DNA of 64,000 nt from Acidovorax sp. 107 (GCF_003058055.1 NZ_QBTZ01000001.1:932501-996500); one strand, 5' to 3'; shown: positions 45,291-54,614, numbered from the stretch's first letter. The notes: generated from the letters alone by a model not told the origin. Translations and numbers: made by a program.

Positions 45291-46363
45291 GCCCGCCGAC
45301 ACCCGCACCCTCCGCCACGCCCCGCGCCCGCCCCACCATCGCCGATGTGGCGGCCGAGGCCGGGGTGTCCAAGGCCACGGTGTCGCGCTACTTCAACCAC
45401 CGTGAACGCCTGCTCAGCCCCGACATTGCGGCACGGGTCGAGGCGGCCATCGCCAAGCTGGCCTATGTGCCCAGCCCCATGGCCCAGGCGCTGAGCCATG
45501 GCCGCTCGCGGCTCATTGGCCTGGTGGTGGCCGACATCACCAACCCCTATTCGGTGGCCGTGTTGCGGGGCGCCGAGAAAGCCTGCCAGGACGCGGGCTA
45601 CCTGGTCATGCTGTTCAACCTGGGCAACGACCGCGAGCGCGAGCGCGCGGCCATCGATGCTCTGGCCAGCTACCAGGTGGACGGTTTCATCCTCAACACG
45701 CTAGGGCAGGGTGAAGGACAGGCGGATGTGAACACCTTGCACGGCAAGCCCGCCGTGCTGGTGGACCGGCGCCACGCCGGGCTGGCGGCAGACTTCGTTT
45801 CGCTGGACAACCATGGGGCCATGCGTGAAGCCTGTGCCCACCTGCAGCAGCAAGGCTGGCAGCGCCTGCTCTACATCACCCAACCCTTGCTGGGCGTGAG
45901 TTCCCGCGTCGAGCGCACGGAGGCCTTCCGTGCGCTGGTGTCCTCCAAGCGCTCGGCAGTGCGCGGCACGGTGCTGGAGCTGGCCGCGGAGCAGGGCGAC
46001 GAGGTGCTGGACCAGGCACTCACCGATCTGCTGCGACAGGCCCGGCCCAGTGAGCGCTGCGCGGTGGTGGCGGGCAACTCGGTGGTCACGCTGCGGGTGG
46101 CTGCGGCCGTCTCGCGCATGGGGTGGACGTTTGGACAACAGCTGGGCTTTGTGGGCTTTGACGACCCTGAATGGGCGTCGCTGATCCGGCCTGGCCTGAG
46201 CGCGGTGGCCCAGCCCACCGATGCCATCGGGCAACGTGCGGCGCAGTGCCTGCTGGAGCGTATCAACGGTCTGGAAGGTCCTGCACGCGAGAGCCTGCTG
46301 CCCGGGCTGCTGGTGGTGCGCGGATCTTCGTTGGGGCCTGCGGGCGCGCCAGACCCGGGTTGA
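45287..46363 (+). CDS. ptxS: LacI family repressor, PtxS-like
   Basis: A 358-residue repressor. The LacI helix-turn-helix is TIADVAAEAGVSKATVSRYFNHRERLLSPD (about residues 16-45), the hinge helix PSPMAQALSHGRSRLIG follows, and the rest is the sugar-binding periplasmic-protein fold. It overlaps kguD by ATGA and so is produced with its targets. The perfect PtxS palindrome before the operon argues that it is PtxS itself, with 2-ketogluconate as inducer. Confidence 0.87.
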   Translation: MSPPTPAPSATPRARPTIADVAAEAGVSKATVSRYFNHRERLLSPDIAARVEAAIAKLAYVPSPMAQALSHGRSRLIGLVVADITNPYSVAVLRGAEKACQDAGYLVMLFNLGNDRERERAAIDALASYQVDGFILNTLGQGEGQADVNTLHGKPAVLVDRRHAGLAADFVSLDNHGAMREACAHLQQQGWQRLLYITQPLLGVSSRVERTEAFRALVSSKRSAVRGTVLELAAEQGDEVLDQALTDLLRQARPSERCAVVAGNSVVTLRVAAAVSRMGWTFGQQLGFVGFDDPEWASLIRPGLSAVAQPTDAIGQRAAQCLLERINGLEGPARESLLPGLLVVRGSSLGPAGAPDPG

Positions 46364-46463
46364 ATGCGCTGCATTCCGCAAAGGCCTGCGGTATGCTTTG
46401 CGGCCCTCGTCCTGGTGCATCGCCGGGGCCTCTTTTTTCGCCTCCATCCTTCAGGTGCGCCCT

Positions 46464-47171
46464 GTGCCAAATCCCTCTCTGGACACCTCCCGCATCCGCG
46501 CCATCTCCATCGACCTGGACGACACGCTCTGGCCCATCTGGCCCACCATCACGCGGGCCGAAAGTGTGCTGCTGGACTGGCTGACCCACCACGCGCCCGC
46601 CACGGCGGCATTGTTCTCGGACACCGAGGCGCTGCGCGCCATCCGCAACCAGATGGCGAGCCTGCGCCCCGACCTGAAGGGCGACCTGAGCGCGCTGCGG
46701 CGCGAGTCCATCCGGCTGGCGCTGACGCAGGCCGGTGACGAGCCCGTCCTGGCCGAACCGGCGTTTGACCTGTTCTTTGCCGAGCGCCAGCGGGTGGAGC
46801 TGTTTGACGACGCGCACGACACGCTGGCCTTTTTGTCGGCGCGCTACCCGGTGGTGGCTGTGTCCAATGGCAATGCCGATGTGCACCGCATCGGCATCGG
46901 CCACTACTTTCGCCACAGCATCAGCGCCTCGGACTTTGGCATCGCCAAGCCCGATGTGCGCATCTTCCACGCTGCTGCCAGCGCGGCCGACGTGCAGCCC
47001 CACGAGGTGCTGCACGTGGGCGACGACGCCACGCTGGATGCCCAAGGCGCGCTGAACGCGGGCATGCAGGCGGTGTGGATCAATAGCGCCAACCACCCCT
47101 GGCCCCACGGCGGTGTGCAGCCCCATGCCACCGTGGGCAGCCTTACCGCGCTGTGCCAGCTGCTGTCCTGA
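46464..47171 (+). CDS. HAD superfamily hydrolase
   Basis: A 235-residue phosphatase-like protein. Motif I is SIDLDDTLWPIWP near residue 15, motif II VAVSNGNADV, motif III IAKPDVRIFHAA and motif IV LHVGDDATLDAQGALNAGM. A helical cap lies between motifs I and II. The substrate is unknown. A GTG start is used, with only weak AGG upstream. It stands 100 bases after ptxS and probably has its own promoter. Confidence 0.88.
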   Translation: MPNPSLDTSRIRAISIDLDDTLWPIWPTITRAESVLLDWLTHHAPATAALFSDTEALRAIRNQMASLRPDLKGDLSALRRESIRLALTQAGDEPVLAEPAFDLFFAERQRVELFDDAHDTLAFLSARYPVVAVSNGNADVHRIGIGHYFRHSISASDFGIAKPDVRIFHAAASAADVQPHEVLHVGDDATLDAQGALNAGMQAVWINSANHPWPHGGVQPHATVGSLTALCQLLS

Positions 47172-47281
47172 CCGGCGGCATCGGCCTGGTTTCTTGCCTC
47201 AGGTCAAGGTTTTGGCGCGCGGCGGTTGATGCCGCTGTCCGATGAAGTCACACTCACGCGTCGCCGAGCGACCCCCACACC

Positions 47282-48136
47282 ATGCCCCGTAATCCCCCAG
47301 TTTTGCCTTCCATCCGCAGCATCGGCCTGATGCAGCCCATGACCTGGCTGGTGCTGGCCTGGCGCGACATGGCGCGGGCCGGCTGGATCAGTTTTGCCCA
47401 TGGCCTGGCGCTCACGCTGTTCGGGGCTGCCATCTTGGCCGTGGGGCACCATCGCTTTTGGCTGCTGGCGGGCGCGCTGTCGGGTTTTCTGGTGGTGGCG
47501 CCGGTGCTGGCCACCAGCCTGTATGCACTGAGCCGCGCACTGGAGCGTGGCGAGGCCGTCAACCTGGGCGTGGTGCTCAAGACCTGGCTGAACTGGCAGA
47601 ACAGCCATGTGAACAAATGGGGCAGCGACTACTGGTGCATGTTGCAGTTTGGCGCTCTGCTGGCGCTGGCCGCCTCGGGCTGGGTCATGACCTCGGCGGC
47701 GCTCATCACGCTGCTGGCGCCCGTGCCCATCGAGACGCCGCTCGACTTTCTGCGCCATGTGGTCATGGCGCGTGACGGCTGGTTGTTTGAAATCTGGCTG
47801 GCGCTGGGCAGCCTGATGGCCGCGCCCATTTTTGCGTCCAGCGTGGTGGCCATGCCGCTGCTGCTGGACCGCCGCGCCACCTTGCTGCAAGCGGTATTGA
47901 CGGGTTGGCAGGCGGTCATCACCAACCCGCTGCCGATGGCGTTCTGGGCGGCGATCATCCTGGGCTTTACCTTGCTGGGCCTGGGCTCGCTGCTGCTGGG
48001 CCTGATCGCCGTGATGCCCATGCTGGGCCATGCCAGCTGGCATGCATACCGTGATCTGGTGGACGCGTCCAGTCTGCCCGAGCGCGGCTTGGTGGCACCT
48101 GCGGCCCCTTTGCGGACGCCTGGAGGGGCATCGTGA
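47282..48136 (+). CDS. DUF2189 integral membrane protein
   Basis: A 284-residue protein with six to seven transmembrane helices, including FWLLAGALSGFLVVAPVLATSLYALSR-type segments. It opens with PMTWLVLAWRDMARAGWISFAHGLAL, characteristic of DUF2189. Function unknown. Its stop overlaps the GTG start of the DUF2788 gene. Confidence 0.85.
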   Translation: MPRNPPVLPSIRSIGLMQPMTWLVLAWRDMARAGWISFAHGLALTLFGAAILAVGHHRFWLLAGALSGFLVVAPVLATSLYALSRALERGEAVNLGVVLKTWLNWQNSHVNKWGSDYWCMLQFGALLALAASGWVMTSAALITLLAPVPIETPLDFLRHVVMARDGWLFEIWLALGSLMAAPIFASSVVAMPLLLDRRATLLQAVLTGWQAVITNPLPMAFWAAIILGFTLLGLGSLLLGLIAVMPMLGHASWHAYRDLVDASSLPERGLVAPAAPLRTPGGAS

Positions 48137-48345
48137 TTTTTGGCTTTACCGAGGCGCAGATCTCGGGCTTCTTCCTCACCTACGGGGTGGGTGCATTCAT
48201 TGCCTACATGCTGTTCATCATCGGGCAGCTGGCGTGGGAGTCCAAAGCCGGGCGGTTTGGCACCTTTGTGCTGTTCCTGGGGCTGGGCGTGGGGCTTCTG
48301 GGGTTCCTGGCCAAGGTGGTGATTCAGTGGTGGCTGGAGCGGTGA
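48133..48345 (+). CDS. DUF2788 small membrane protein
   Basis: A 70-residue protein with two transmembrane helices (FFLTYGVGAFIAYMLFIIG and GTFVLFLGLGVGLLGFLAK). It matches DUF2788, of unknown function. The GTG start lies within the previous gene's last codons, so the two are translated together. Confidence 0.82.
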   Translation: MIFGFTEAQISGFFLTYGVGAFIAYMLFIIGQLAWESKAGRFGTFVLFLGLGVGLLGFLAKVVIQWWLER

Positions 48346-48649
48346 CCGCGCAACGGTGATGGGCCCCGCCGCGATGCGTCGGGGGCGAGGGCCGACCCGG
48401 CGCACTGATCTTGCAACCCCCGTACTCAATCATCACGCTCGCCCTGTTCTGGCCGCGTGATCAAGGGGTATTGATCGGGCGTAGCAATCAGCCAGAGCAT
48501 CTGCTGCCGGTGTGCTCGGCCTATGGTTACGTCGGCCCCTCCGCAGGGTGTGGCAAATCCCCCTCGCCCTGGTCGTTCTACTCATTCATTGCTTTCCGTT
48601 GTGTTTTGTTTCATGTAGAAACTAATTGCAACGATAGGAGATGATTGTG
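48346..48649. other. intergenic region of about 300 bases
   Basis: No gene, attC-like site or strong terminator is seen. The first half is GC-rich and structured; the last 60 bases (48590-48649) turn AT-rich, ending in a TAGGAG ribosome site, and probably hold the promoter of the FimV-like gene. Confidence 0.5.
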
Positions 48650-49924
48650 ATGATTCGTAACTCGTTGATTCTCGTCATCATGGGCTTGGTGGCCGAGGCG
48701 TCTCAGGCCTTGTCCCTGGGAGCGCCTCAGGGCAAGGTATGGCTGGGGCAGCCCATCGACCTGAGCTTTGAAGTCCAGGTGGACCCCGGAATGGCGGTGG
48801 ACGACCTGTGCCCGCAAGTGCGGCTGGTGTCGGGCGATATGGCGGTGCCGGCAGGACGTGTGCAGGTGAGCGTGCGGCCGGGCGAACAGGAGCGCAACCC
48901 CGTGCTGCGGGTGCAGTCCTCCCATTTGGCAGACGAACCCGTGCTGACCGCTCAGGTGTCGGTCCAATGCGCTGGGCGGGTGACGCGCGAATACACCTTG
49001 TTGGCCGACCTGCCCGCCACGGTGGCGGCCGGGGCCCGGCCCGTAGCGATTCCCTGGAATGTGCCGGTTGCAGAGCTACCCCCAGCGCGGGCGGGGGCCG
49101 CCAGCGCTGGCGAATCAGTGGCAGCCCCCGAGGCGGGCCCCCCGCGGCAGCGCAAGGCTTCGGTCAGTGCGCGTGCTGTGCGCAAGGTCACCACGCGACT
49201 CGCCGTGAAGCCCGCTTCAACGCCCGTTGCAAGCGGCCCCTCCAGCGAGGCTGCGGCTGTCAGCGCTGCCTCACCGGGGCCGACTGAGGCATCGCGCGCC
49301 GCGCCCGCGGCGAAGACCGAGGCTCCGGCGGGCCCCGCCGCAAGCGCTGCGCCAGCGCCCGTGGCGCCCGCAGCAGTACCCGCCGCCCCCGGCCCGGCCA
49401 AGCCCCGGCTGGTGATGGAGCCGCTGGCGGCGCTGGTCACACCGCCAGCGTCTGGCGAAGCGGCGCCGTCCGAGGGTGCAGGCTCCCCGCAGGCAACGTC
49501 TTCGGCCCCTGAGGGCAATGCGCCGGACGGTGCAGGGTCCAACGCCGCGCGTATGCAGGCTCTGCAGGTGGAAGTCGACCGCATGCGTGCTCAGGCCGAG
49601 CAAGACCGCCATGCCACGCTGGCACTGCTGGCGCGCATGGAGCAGTTGAATGCAGGGCATTTCCCGGCGTCGCTGGTGTATGGCCTGCTGGTGCTGCTGG
49701 CCTTGACGGTGGGCGTAGCAGGCTGGGTGGTGATGCGCATGCGGCGCGCCATGGATGCCTCGAACGAAGAATGGCGCAACACGTTGACGGCCTATGCGGC
49801 GCAGTCGTCCTTGTCCGCAGCCGGGGAGGGCGAGCCCGAACACCGCGCCGCGGCATCGCCGTCTGCCGACGACCGGTCCACCGGCTTGACCGGTTTGCAA
49901 GGCACCGGCGCCCTGCCGGCGTAG
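48650..49924 (+). CDS. FimV/HubP-like N-terminal domain protein with Ala/Pro-rich middle
   Basis: A 424-residue envelope protein. A signal peptide (to about residue 20) leads to LSLGAPQGKVWLGQPIDLSFEVQVDPG, the FimV N-terminal pattern. Residues 150-290 are a low-complexity Ala/Pro stretch. A short coiled coil (AARMQALQVEVDRMRAQAEQ) precedes a transmembrane helix (VYGLLVLLALTVGVAGWVV) near residue 350, then a polar tail. FimV/HubP proteins organise cell poles and type IV pili; this one lacks the long C-terminal part. The start at 48650 gives GGAG a 9-base spacing; the ATG at 48641 would leave none. Confidence 0.75.
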   Translation: MIRNSLILVIMGLVAEASQALSLGAPQGKVWLGQPIDLSFEVQVDPGMAVDDLCPQVRLVSGDMAVPAGRVQVSVRPGEQERNPVLRVQSSHLADEPVLTAQVSVQCAGRVTREYTLLADLPATVAAGARPVAIPWNVPVAELPPARAGAASAGESVAAPEAGPPRQRKASVSARAVRKVTTRLAVKPASTPVASGPSSEAAAVSAASPGPTEASRAAPAAKTEAPAGPAASAAPAPVAPAAVPAAPGPAKPRLVMEPLAALVTPPASGEAAPSEGAGSPQATSSAPEGNAPDGAGSNAARMQALQVEVDRMRAQAEQDRHATLALLARMEQLNAGHFPASLVYGLLVLLALTVGVAGWVVMRMRRAMDASNEEWRNTLTAYAAQSSLSAAGEGEPEHRAAASPSADDRSTGLTGLQGTGALPA

Positions 49925-50069
49925 AGGCGACTGGCGTCGCGCCCCGATCACTTGCAAGCGTGTGGGCCTAGCCCCTGGAATCCCCGCTAGGCAAGGCATC
50001 TGCGGGGGCGTCAGCTTGTGGGGTCCAGAGCCTGTGCAAGGGCGCAACCGGGCCGTGGCGATGCGGTAC

Positions 50070-51119
50070 TCAGCGCGGCCACGACCGCAGCCCCAGCTCC
50101 TGCGCCAGGCGGCGGTAGTCGGCCAGGCTGCGCTGCACATAGTCGGCCAGCGCAGCGCCACTTAGCGCAAAAGGGTACAGGCCATGGCGGGCGCACAGGG
50201 CCGCGTAGCCCGGCGCCGCCTGGGCTTCCTGCAGAGCGGTCGTCCAGGCGTGGGCGTCGACATCAGACACGCTGGCGGCCATGTAGAGGCCGCGAACGGT
50301 GGTCCACAGCAGCTCGATGCCCTGCTCGCGGGCCGTGGGCAGGGCGGCCAAGGCACCGGGCAGCCGTGCGGGGGCCAGCACCGCCAGGATGCGCACCGGC
50401 AGGCCTTCGGCAGCGGCCCGGGTGGCTTCGGCGGCGTCGCCGGTGAAGATGTCGATGTGCCGGCCGCCCAGCGCCTTGAGCGCTTCACCGCCGCCTTCAA
50501 ACGACACAAAGCGCATGCGCTTGTGGTCTTGCCCCGTCGCGCGCACCAGCAGCGCAGCCTTGACCCAGTCCTGGCTGCCCAGCGTGCCGCCGGCGCCAAA
50601 CACCACGCGGCCCGAATCTTTTTGCAACGCGGCGACCACATCCTGCAGGCGCTGGTAGGGGGCGTCGCGGTGCACGGCCACCACGCCATAGTCATTGCCC
50701 AGCGTCGCAATCCAGCGCACGGCGCTCACCGGGTGGGGGCCGAAGCGACCCTGCGCCAGGTTGAGCAGCGAGCCGCTGGAGAACGCCACCAGCGTGCCGG
50801 GCCCTCCCAGGCGGCCCGTGGCCACCTGGTCAAACGCCACTGCGCCAATGCCGCCGGGCAGGTAGCGGGTGCGCAGCGGCGTGCGGCCGGGGCGCACGGC
50901 TTGCAGCGCCTGCGAGGCCAGGCCACAGGTCAGGTCAAATCCGCCGCCGGGGCGTGAGGGCGCAATGCACTCTGCCGGTTCACGGGATGCGTCGGCCGCT
51001 GCTGATAAGGGAGCCAGGCCCGCGCCAGCGCTGGCGGCGGCTGCGAGCGTCTGCAGCAGCTGGCGGCGGCTGCAAGGCGCGGTCAGCAGGCGGTCCGTGG
51101 CGGGCAAGGGCTGCGGCAT
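50070..51119 (-). CDS. Bug-family receptor (TctC-like), coupled to a TctDE system
   Basis: A 349-residue periplasmic receptor, somewhat divergent. A Tat-like signal (SRRQLLQTLAAAASAGAGLAPLSAAA) is followed by ECIAPSRPGGGFDLTCGLASQAL, the Bug ligand loop. FGAGGTLGSQDWVKAALLV and RFVSFEGGGEALKALGG mark the second domain. It directly follows a TctE-like kinase gene (a GTG start at 51170 would overlap it by 16 bases) and no tctAB genes are near. The layout suggests a receptor working with the kinase to sense an organic acid. Confidence 0.85.
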   Translation of the reverse strand: MPQPLPATDRLLTAPCSRRQLLQTLAAAASAGAGLAPLSAAADASREPAECIAPSRPGGGFDLTCGLASQALQAVRPGRTPLRTRYLPGGIGAVAFDQVATGRLGGPGTLVAFSSGSLLNLAQGRFGPHPVSAVRWIATLGNDYGVVAVHRDAPYQRLQDVVAALQKDSGRVVFGAGGTLGSQDWVKAALLVRATGQDHKRMRFVSFEGGGEALKALGGRHIDIFTGDAAEATRAAAEGLPVRILAVLAPARLPGALAALPTAREQGIELLWTTVRGLYMAASVSDVDAHAWTTALQEAQAAPGYAALCARHGLYPFALSGAALADYVQRSLADYRRLAQELGLRSWPR

Positions 51120-51154
51120 GGGGTGTGGAAACTTCGGTGGTTCAGCGGGCTGCG

Positions 51155-52543
51155 TCAGGCGCGTGGCCACCAGAGTATCGCCAGTAGCCCCGGCCCCTCG
51201 GCGCGCGCCTGCAGCCGCAGGCTGCCCCGGTGCCGCTCGGCAATCGACCGTGCAATCGCCAGCCCCAGGCCCGACCCGCCCGCCGTGGCCTGCGATCCGC
51301 GCCGGTAGCGCTGGCCCAGTGCGTCGCGCTCCTCGGCGGGCAGGCCGGGGCCGTTGTCCTCCACGCTGATGCTCCAGCCCAGGCTGTCACCCGCAGCCGA
51401 CACCGTGACAGTGCCCTGCGCGGGGGTGTAGGCGATGGCGTTGGCGGCCAGATTGGTCAGGGCCTCGCGCAGCAGGCCACTGTCGCCCACGGCCTCGATA
51501 CCCGCGGCGGGCGTGTGGATGCCAAAGTCGATCTGCTTGGCGCGCGCCTGGGGCAGCAGCTCCAGCGCCACCGTGCGCAGCAGCGCGGCCAGGTCGAACG
51601 GCGTCAGCTCCACCGCCGCCGTGTCGCTGCGGCCCAGTGCCAGCAGTTGCTGTGTGCTGCGCGTGGCGCGGGCGATTTCGCCCCCGATGGCCGCCAGCGT
51701 GTGCTGCACCTGCGTGCTGTCGCCCTCGCGGCGCGCGTAGTCGATCTGCATCTGCAGCGTAGTGAGGTGGGTGCGCAACTGGTGCGAGGCGTCGTCCAGA
51801 AACTGCCGCTGCTGTGCCACCAGGTCTTGCGTGCGCGCCATCTGCTGGTTGACCGCGTCCACCAGCGGGCGGATGTCTGCGGGCAGGTCGTTGGATGCCA
51901 GCGGGGTCATGTCGTCGCTGCTGCGGGCCTGCACCTCGCGCGCTAGCCGCGCCAGCGGGCGCAGCGCCACGGCCAGCAGTGCCGCAGTGCCCAGCACCAT
52001 CAGGGCCAGCACCAGCGCATCGCGCTGCACCGCGCGGCGCACAAAGCGGTCGGTGAAGTCTTGGCGCGACCGGGTGCTTTCGGCCACCTGCACCAGCACG
52101 GTGGATGCGGGTTCTGCGCGGTCCAGCGCGCGGCGGTAGGCGGCCAGCCGCACGGATTCGCCAAAGTAGGTGGCGTCGTAAAACCGCGGCACGCCGGGTT
52201 CCAGCGCGCCAGCGGGCAGGGGCAGGTCGGCATTGCCCAGCTCTACCAGCCCGTCGGACGATGCCACGCGAAAGTACACGTTGCCGCTGGCCGTGAGTTC
52301 AAAGAATTCGAGCATGCTGTACGGCAGCTCGGCCGACAGGCCGCCCGAGGCGGTGGAGATGTTGGCGTCGATGGACTTGAGCGCGCCGAGCAGCGAGCGG
52401 TCGTAGGCTGCGTTGGCGGCCTCCAGCGCATCGTGGCGGGTCATCCACAGCTCCACACCCGTTACTACGGCCAGCAGTGGCAGCAACAGCATGGCCAGCA
52501 GCCGCCACAGGCTGGCGCGGCGCAGGCGTGCGGTCAGGCCCAT
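51155..52543 (-). CDS. sensor histidine kinase, TctE-like (second system)
   Basis: A 462-residue membrane kinase built as the one at 1380: first helix near residues 10-30, sensor domain with YSMLEFFELTASGNVYFRV, second helix near 175-195, phospho-His box DDASHQLRTHLTTL near residue 250, N box NLAANAIAYTP, D box VEDNGPGL and G box GSGLGLAIARSI. It is separated from the response regulator by 3 bases. The His-box has RTHL in place of the usual RTPL. Confidence 0.9.
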   Translation of the reverse strand: MGLTARLRRASLWRLLAMLLLPLLAVVTGVELWMTRHDALEAANAAYDRSLLGALKSIDANISTASGGLSAELPYSMLEFFELTASGNVYFRVASSDGLVELGNADLPLPAGALEPGVPRFYDATYFGESVRLAAYRRALDRAEPASTVLVQVAESTRSRQDFTDRFVRRAVQRDALVLALMVLGTAALLAVALRPLARLAREVQARSSDDMTPLASNDLPADIRPLVDAVNQQMARTQDLVAQQRQFLDDASHQLRTHLTTLQMQIDYARREGDSTQVQHTLAAIGGEIARATRSTQQLLALGRSDTAAVELTPFDLAALLRTVALELLPQARAKQIDFGIHTPAAGIEAVGDSGLLREALTNLAANAIAYTPAQGTVTVSAAGDSLGWSISVEDNGPGLPAEERDALGQRYRRGSQATAGGSGLGLAIARSIAERHRGSLRLQARAEGPGLLAILWWPRA

Positions 52544-52546
52544 CGG

Positions 52547-53215
52547 TCAGTCTGCCTCTAGCGCATAGCCCAGGCCGCGCAGCGTGGTGATGCGCACACC
52601 GCTGCCATCCAGCCGCTTGCGCAGACGGTGCACGAACACCTCCACGGCTTCGGGGTGCACGTCGTCATCGTCGGTGAACACGCGGTCCAGGATCTGCTGC
52701 TTGGAAAACGGCTCGCCACTGCGCTGCACCAGCACGCGCAGCACGGCGTGTTCGCGCGGCGAGAGGGCCAGCGGCTCGCCGCGCAGCGTGAACTGCTTCC
52801 GGGCGCTGTCGTATGCCAGCGCCCCGCAGGCCTGGCGCTGGTGCTCGTTGCCACGCGCGCGGCGCACCAGGGCGTGCAGGCGTGCCTCCAGTTCGGCCAG
52901 CTCGAAAGGCTTGGCCAGAAAGTCGTCCGCCCCCGCGTTGAGCGAGCGCACGCGCTCGTCCAGCGAATCGCGCGCCGTGAGGATCAGCGCGGGCAGGCGC
53001 TGGTCGCGGTCGCGCAGGCGCTGCAGCACGGCCTGGCCGTCCAGACCGGGCAGGCCCAGGTCCAGCACCAGCGCGTCGTAGTTGTCGTGCTGCTGCAGCG
53101 CGCGGTCGGCCAGGCGGCCATCGTTCACCCATTCGACCTGGATGCCCGCATGCTCCAGCGCGCGGCTGAGCCAGGTGCCCAGGTTGTGGTCGTCTTCGGC
53201 CAGGAGGATGCGCAT
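52547..53215 (-). CDS. two-component response regulator, TctD-like (second system)
   Basis: A 222-residue OmpR/PhoB-family regulator: receiver with MRILLAEDDHNLG, phospho-acceptor Asp52 in LVLDLGLPG and Lys in FLAKPF, then the winged helix (LALSPREHAVLRVLVQRSGEPFSKQQIL). First gene of the regulator-kinase-receptor operon. A hairpin repeat and 226 bases separate it from the next gene. Confidence 0.92.
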   Translation of the reverse strand: MRILLAEDDHNLGTWLSRALEHAGIQVEWVNDGRLADRALQQHDNYDALVLDLGLPGLDGQAVLQRLRDRDQRLPALILTARDSLDERVRSLNAGADDFLAKPFELAELEARLHALVRRARGNEHQRQACGALAYDSARKQFTLRGEPLALSPREHAVLRVLVQRSGEPFSKQQILDRVFTDDDDVHPEAVEVFVHRLRKRLDGSGVRITTLRGLGYALEAD

Positions 53216-53378
53216 AAGGGAATGCTACCGTTTGTGCGGAAGGCGCAGGGCTTGCATTCAGCGTGGAGCCATTCAATGCGGAGCGGTAAGGGCGCGCAGG
53301 CGCCAGCAGCCAAACTGTGCGCACGCGCTGCCCAGGCCAGGCAGCCGTGCAAGGGCCGCCCCGCCGCACTGGCTGCGT

Positions 53379-53418
53379 CCCCCTTCCCGACCCGCGCAGC
53401 GGTGCGAGAGAAAGGGGG
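53379..53418. repeat. CCCCCTT...AAGGGGG hairpin repeat
   Basis: CCCCCTT and AAGGGGG enclose a GC-rich loop containing CGCGCAGCG, and the motif CGCGAAGCGGCTCAGGGGG follows. It resembles a repeat style common between Acidovorax genes; it may also end the transcript of one neighbour. The rest of 53216-53441 shows nothing else. Confidence 0.5.
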
Positions 53419-53441
53419 AAGACGCGAAGCGGCTCAGGGGG

Positions 53442-54452
53442 TCAATCGGGTTTGACCTTCGCGCGCAGCAGCACCTTCTTCCAGCGCTCCTGCTCCGCCG
53501 CGATGAACTGCGCGAACTGCGCGGGCGCGCCTCCAATGGCCTCGGCCGCGTCCGCGTTCAGGCGCTCCAGTGAGCCGGGGGCCTTGACGGCCTTGGCGGT
53601 CTCGGCCGCCAGTTTGTCGAGGTTGGCCGGTGCCAGGTTGGCGGGGGCCAGCATGCCGTACCACTGCGTCATCTCAAAGCCCGGGAAACCCTGTTCGGCC
53701 ACGGTGGCCACGTCGGGCAGCTGGGGCAGGCGCTTGGCCGAGCCGGTGGCGATGCAGCGCACCTTGCCGGCCTTGATGAAAGGCAGCAGGGCGGCGGCGC
53801 CCACGGCAGCGGCATCAAGGCGGCCCGAGAGCAGGTCGGTCATCATGGGGCCGGTGCCACGGTAGGGCACGTGCAGCATGAAGATCTCGGCGGTCATCTT
53901 GAGGTATTCAAACGCCAGGTGGCCCGCGCTGCCGTTGCCCGCCGAGCCATAGCTGAGCTTGGCTGGGTTCTTCTTGGCGTAGGCGATGAACTCCTTGAGG
54001 TTCTTGGCGGGCACGTCGGGGTGCACCACGTACAGGCTGGGCACCTTGGCCAGCAGGCTCACGGGCTTGAAGTCCTTGTTGGCGTCGTAGGGCAGCTTGT
54101 CGAAGATGAAGGGGTTGACGGCCAGCGTGCCGATGTGGCCCAGGATCAGTGTGTGCTGGTCTTCGGAGCGGGCCACTTCACCCATGGCAATGTTGCCGGC
54201 GGCGCCGGGCTTGTTGTCCACATACACGCTCTGGCCCAGCGTCTTGCCCAGCTCTGCCGCGGTGGAGCGGGCCACGATCTCCGAGCTGCCGCCCGGTGCG
54301 AACGGCACCACAAACCGCACCGACTTGGACGGCCAGGCCGCCTGGGCCGAGGCACCCGCGGGCAGCAGGCCGCCCAGGGCCAAGGCGCCGCTGGCTCCCA
54401 GCAGATGGCGACGGGTGGGGGACCAGAGGGCGGGGTGTTCGTGTGAAAGCAT
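53442..54452 (-). CDS. Bug-family tripartite tricarboxylate receptor (orphan)
   Basis: A 336-residue periplasmic receptor with a Tat-like signal (SPTRRHLLGASGALALGGLLPAG). The Bug loop is VRFVVPFAPGGSSEIVARSTAAEL, then NKPGAAGNIAMGEVARS and LSYGSAGNGSAGHLAFEYLK. GGAGA precedes the ATG. No membrane subunits are near; as in Bordetella, many Bug receptors are orphans that share distant TctAB or act as sensors. Confidence 0.92.
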   Translation of the reverse strand: MLSHEHPALWSPTRRHLLGASGALALGGLLPAGASAQAAWPSKSVRFVVPFAPGGSSEIVARSTAAELGKTLGQSVYVDNKPGAAGNIAMGEVARSEDQHTLILGHIGTLAVNPFIFDKLPYDANKDFKPVSLLAKVPSLYVVHPDVPAKNLKEFIAYAKKNPAKLSYGSAGNGSAGHLAFEYLKMTAEIFMLHVPYRGTGPMMTDLLSGRLDAAAVGAAALLPFIKAGKVRCIATGSAKRLPQLPDVATVAEQGFPGFEMTQWYGMLAPANLAPANLDKLAAETAKAVKAPGSLERLNADAAEAIGGAPAQFAQFIAAEQERWKKVLLRAKVKPD

Positions 54453-54614
54453 GGGGGTGTCTCCGTCAAAACAAAAGCAAAAGGCCAAAGACAAAAGGCC
54501 AAAGAGCGCATGCAGTATGCGTGTGGCGCCATGGTGCCCGGGCCGTGCTTTCGGAATGCTGTCAGCGGGCTTGGTAGTTACCCGGGGGTGGCCGGCTGAT
54601 CCTGTCGCTGGATT

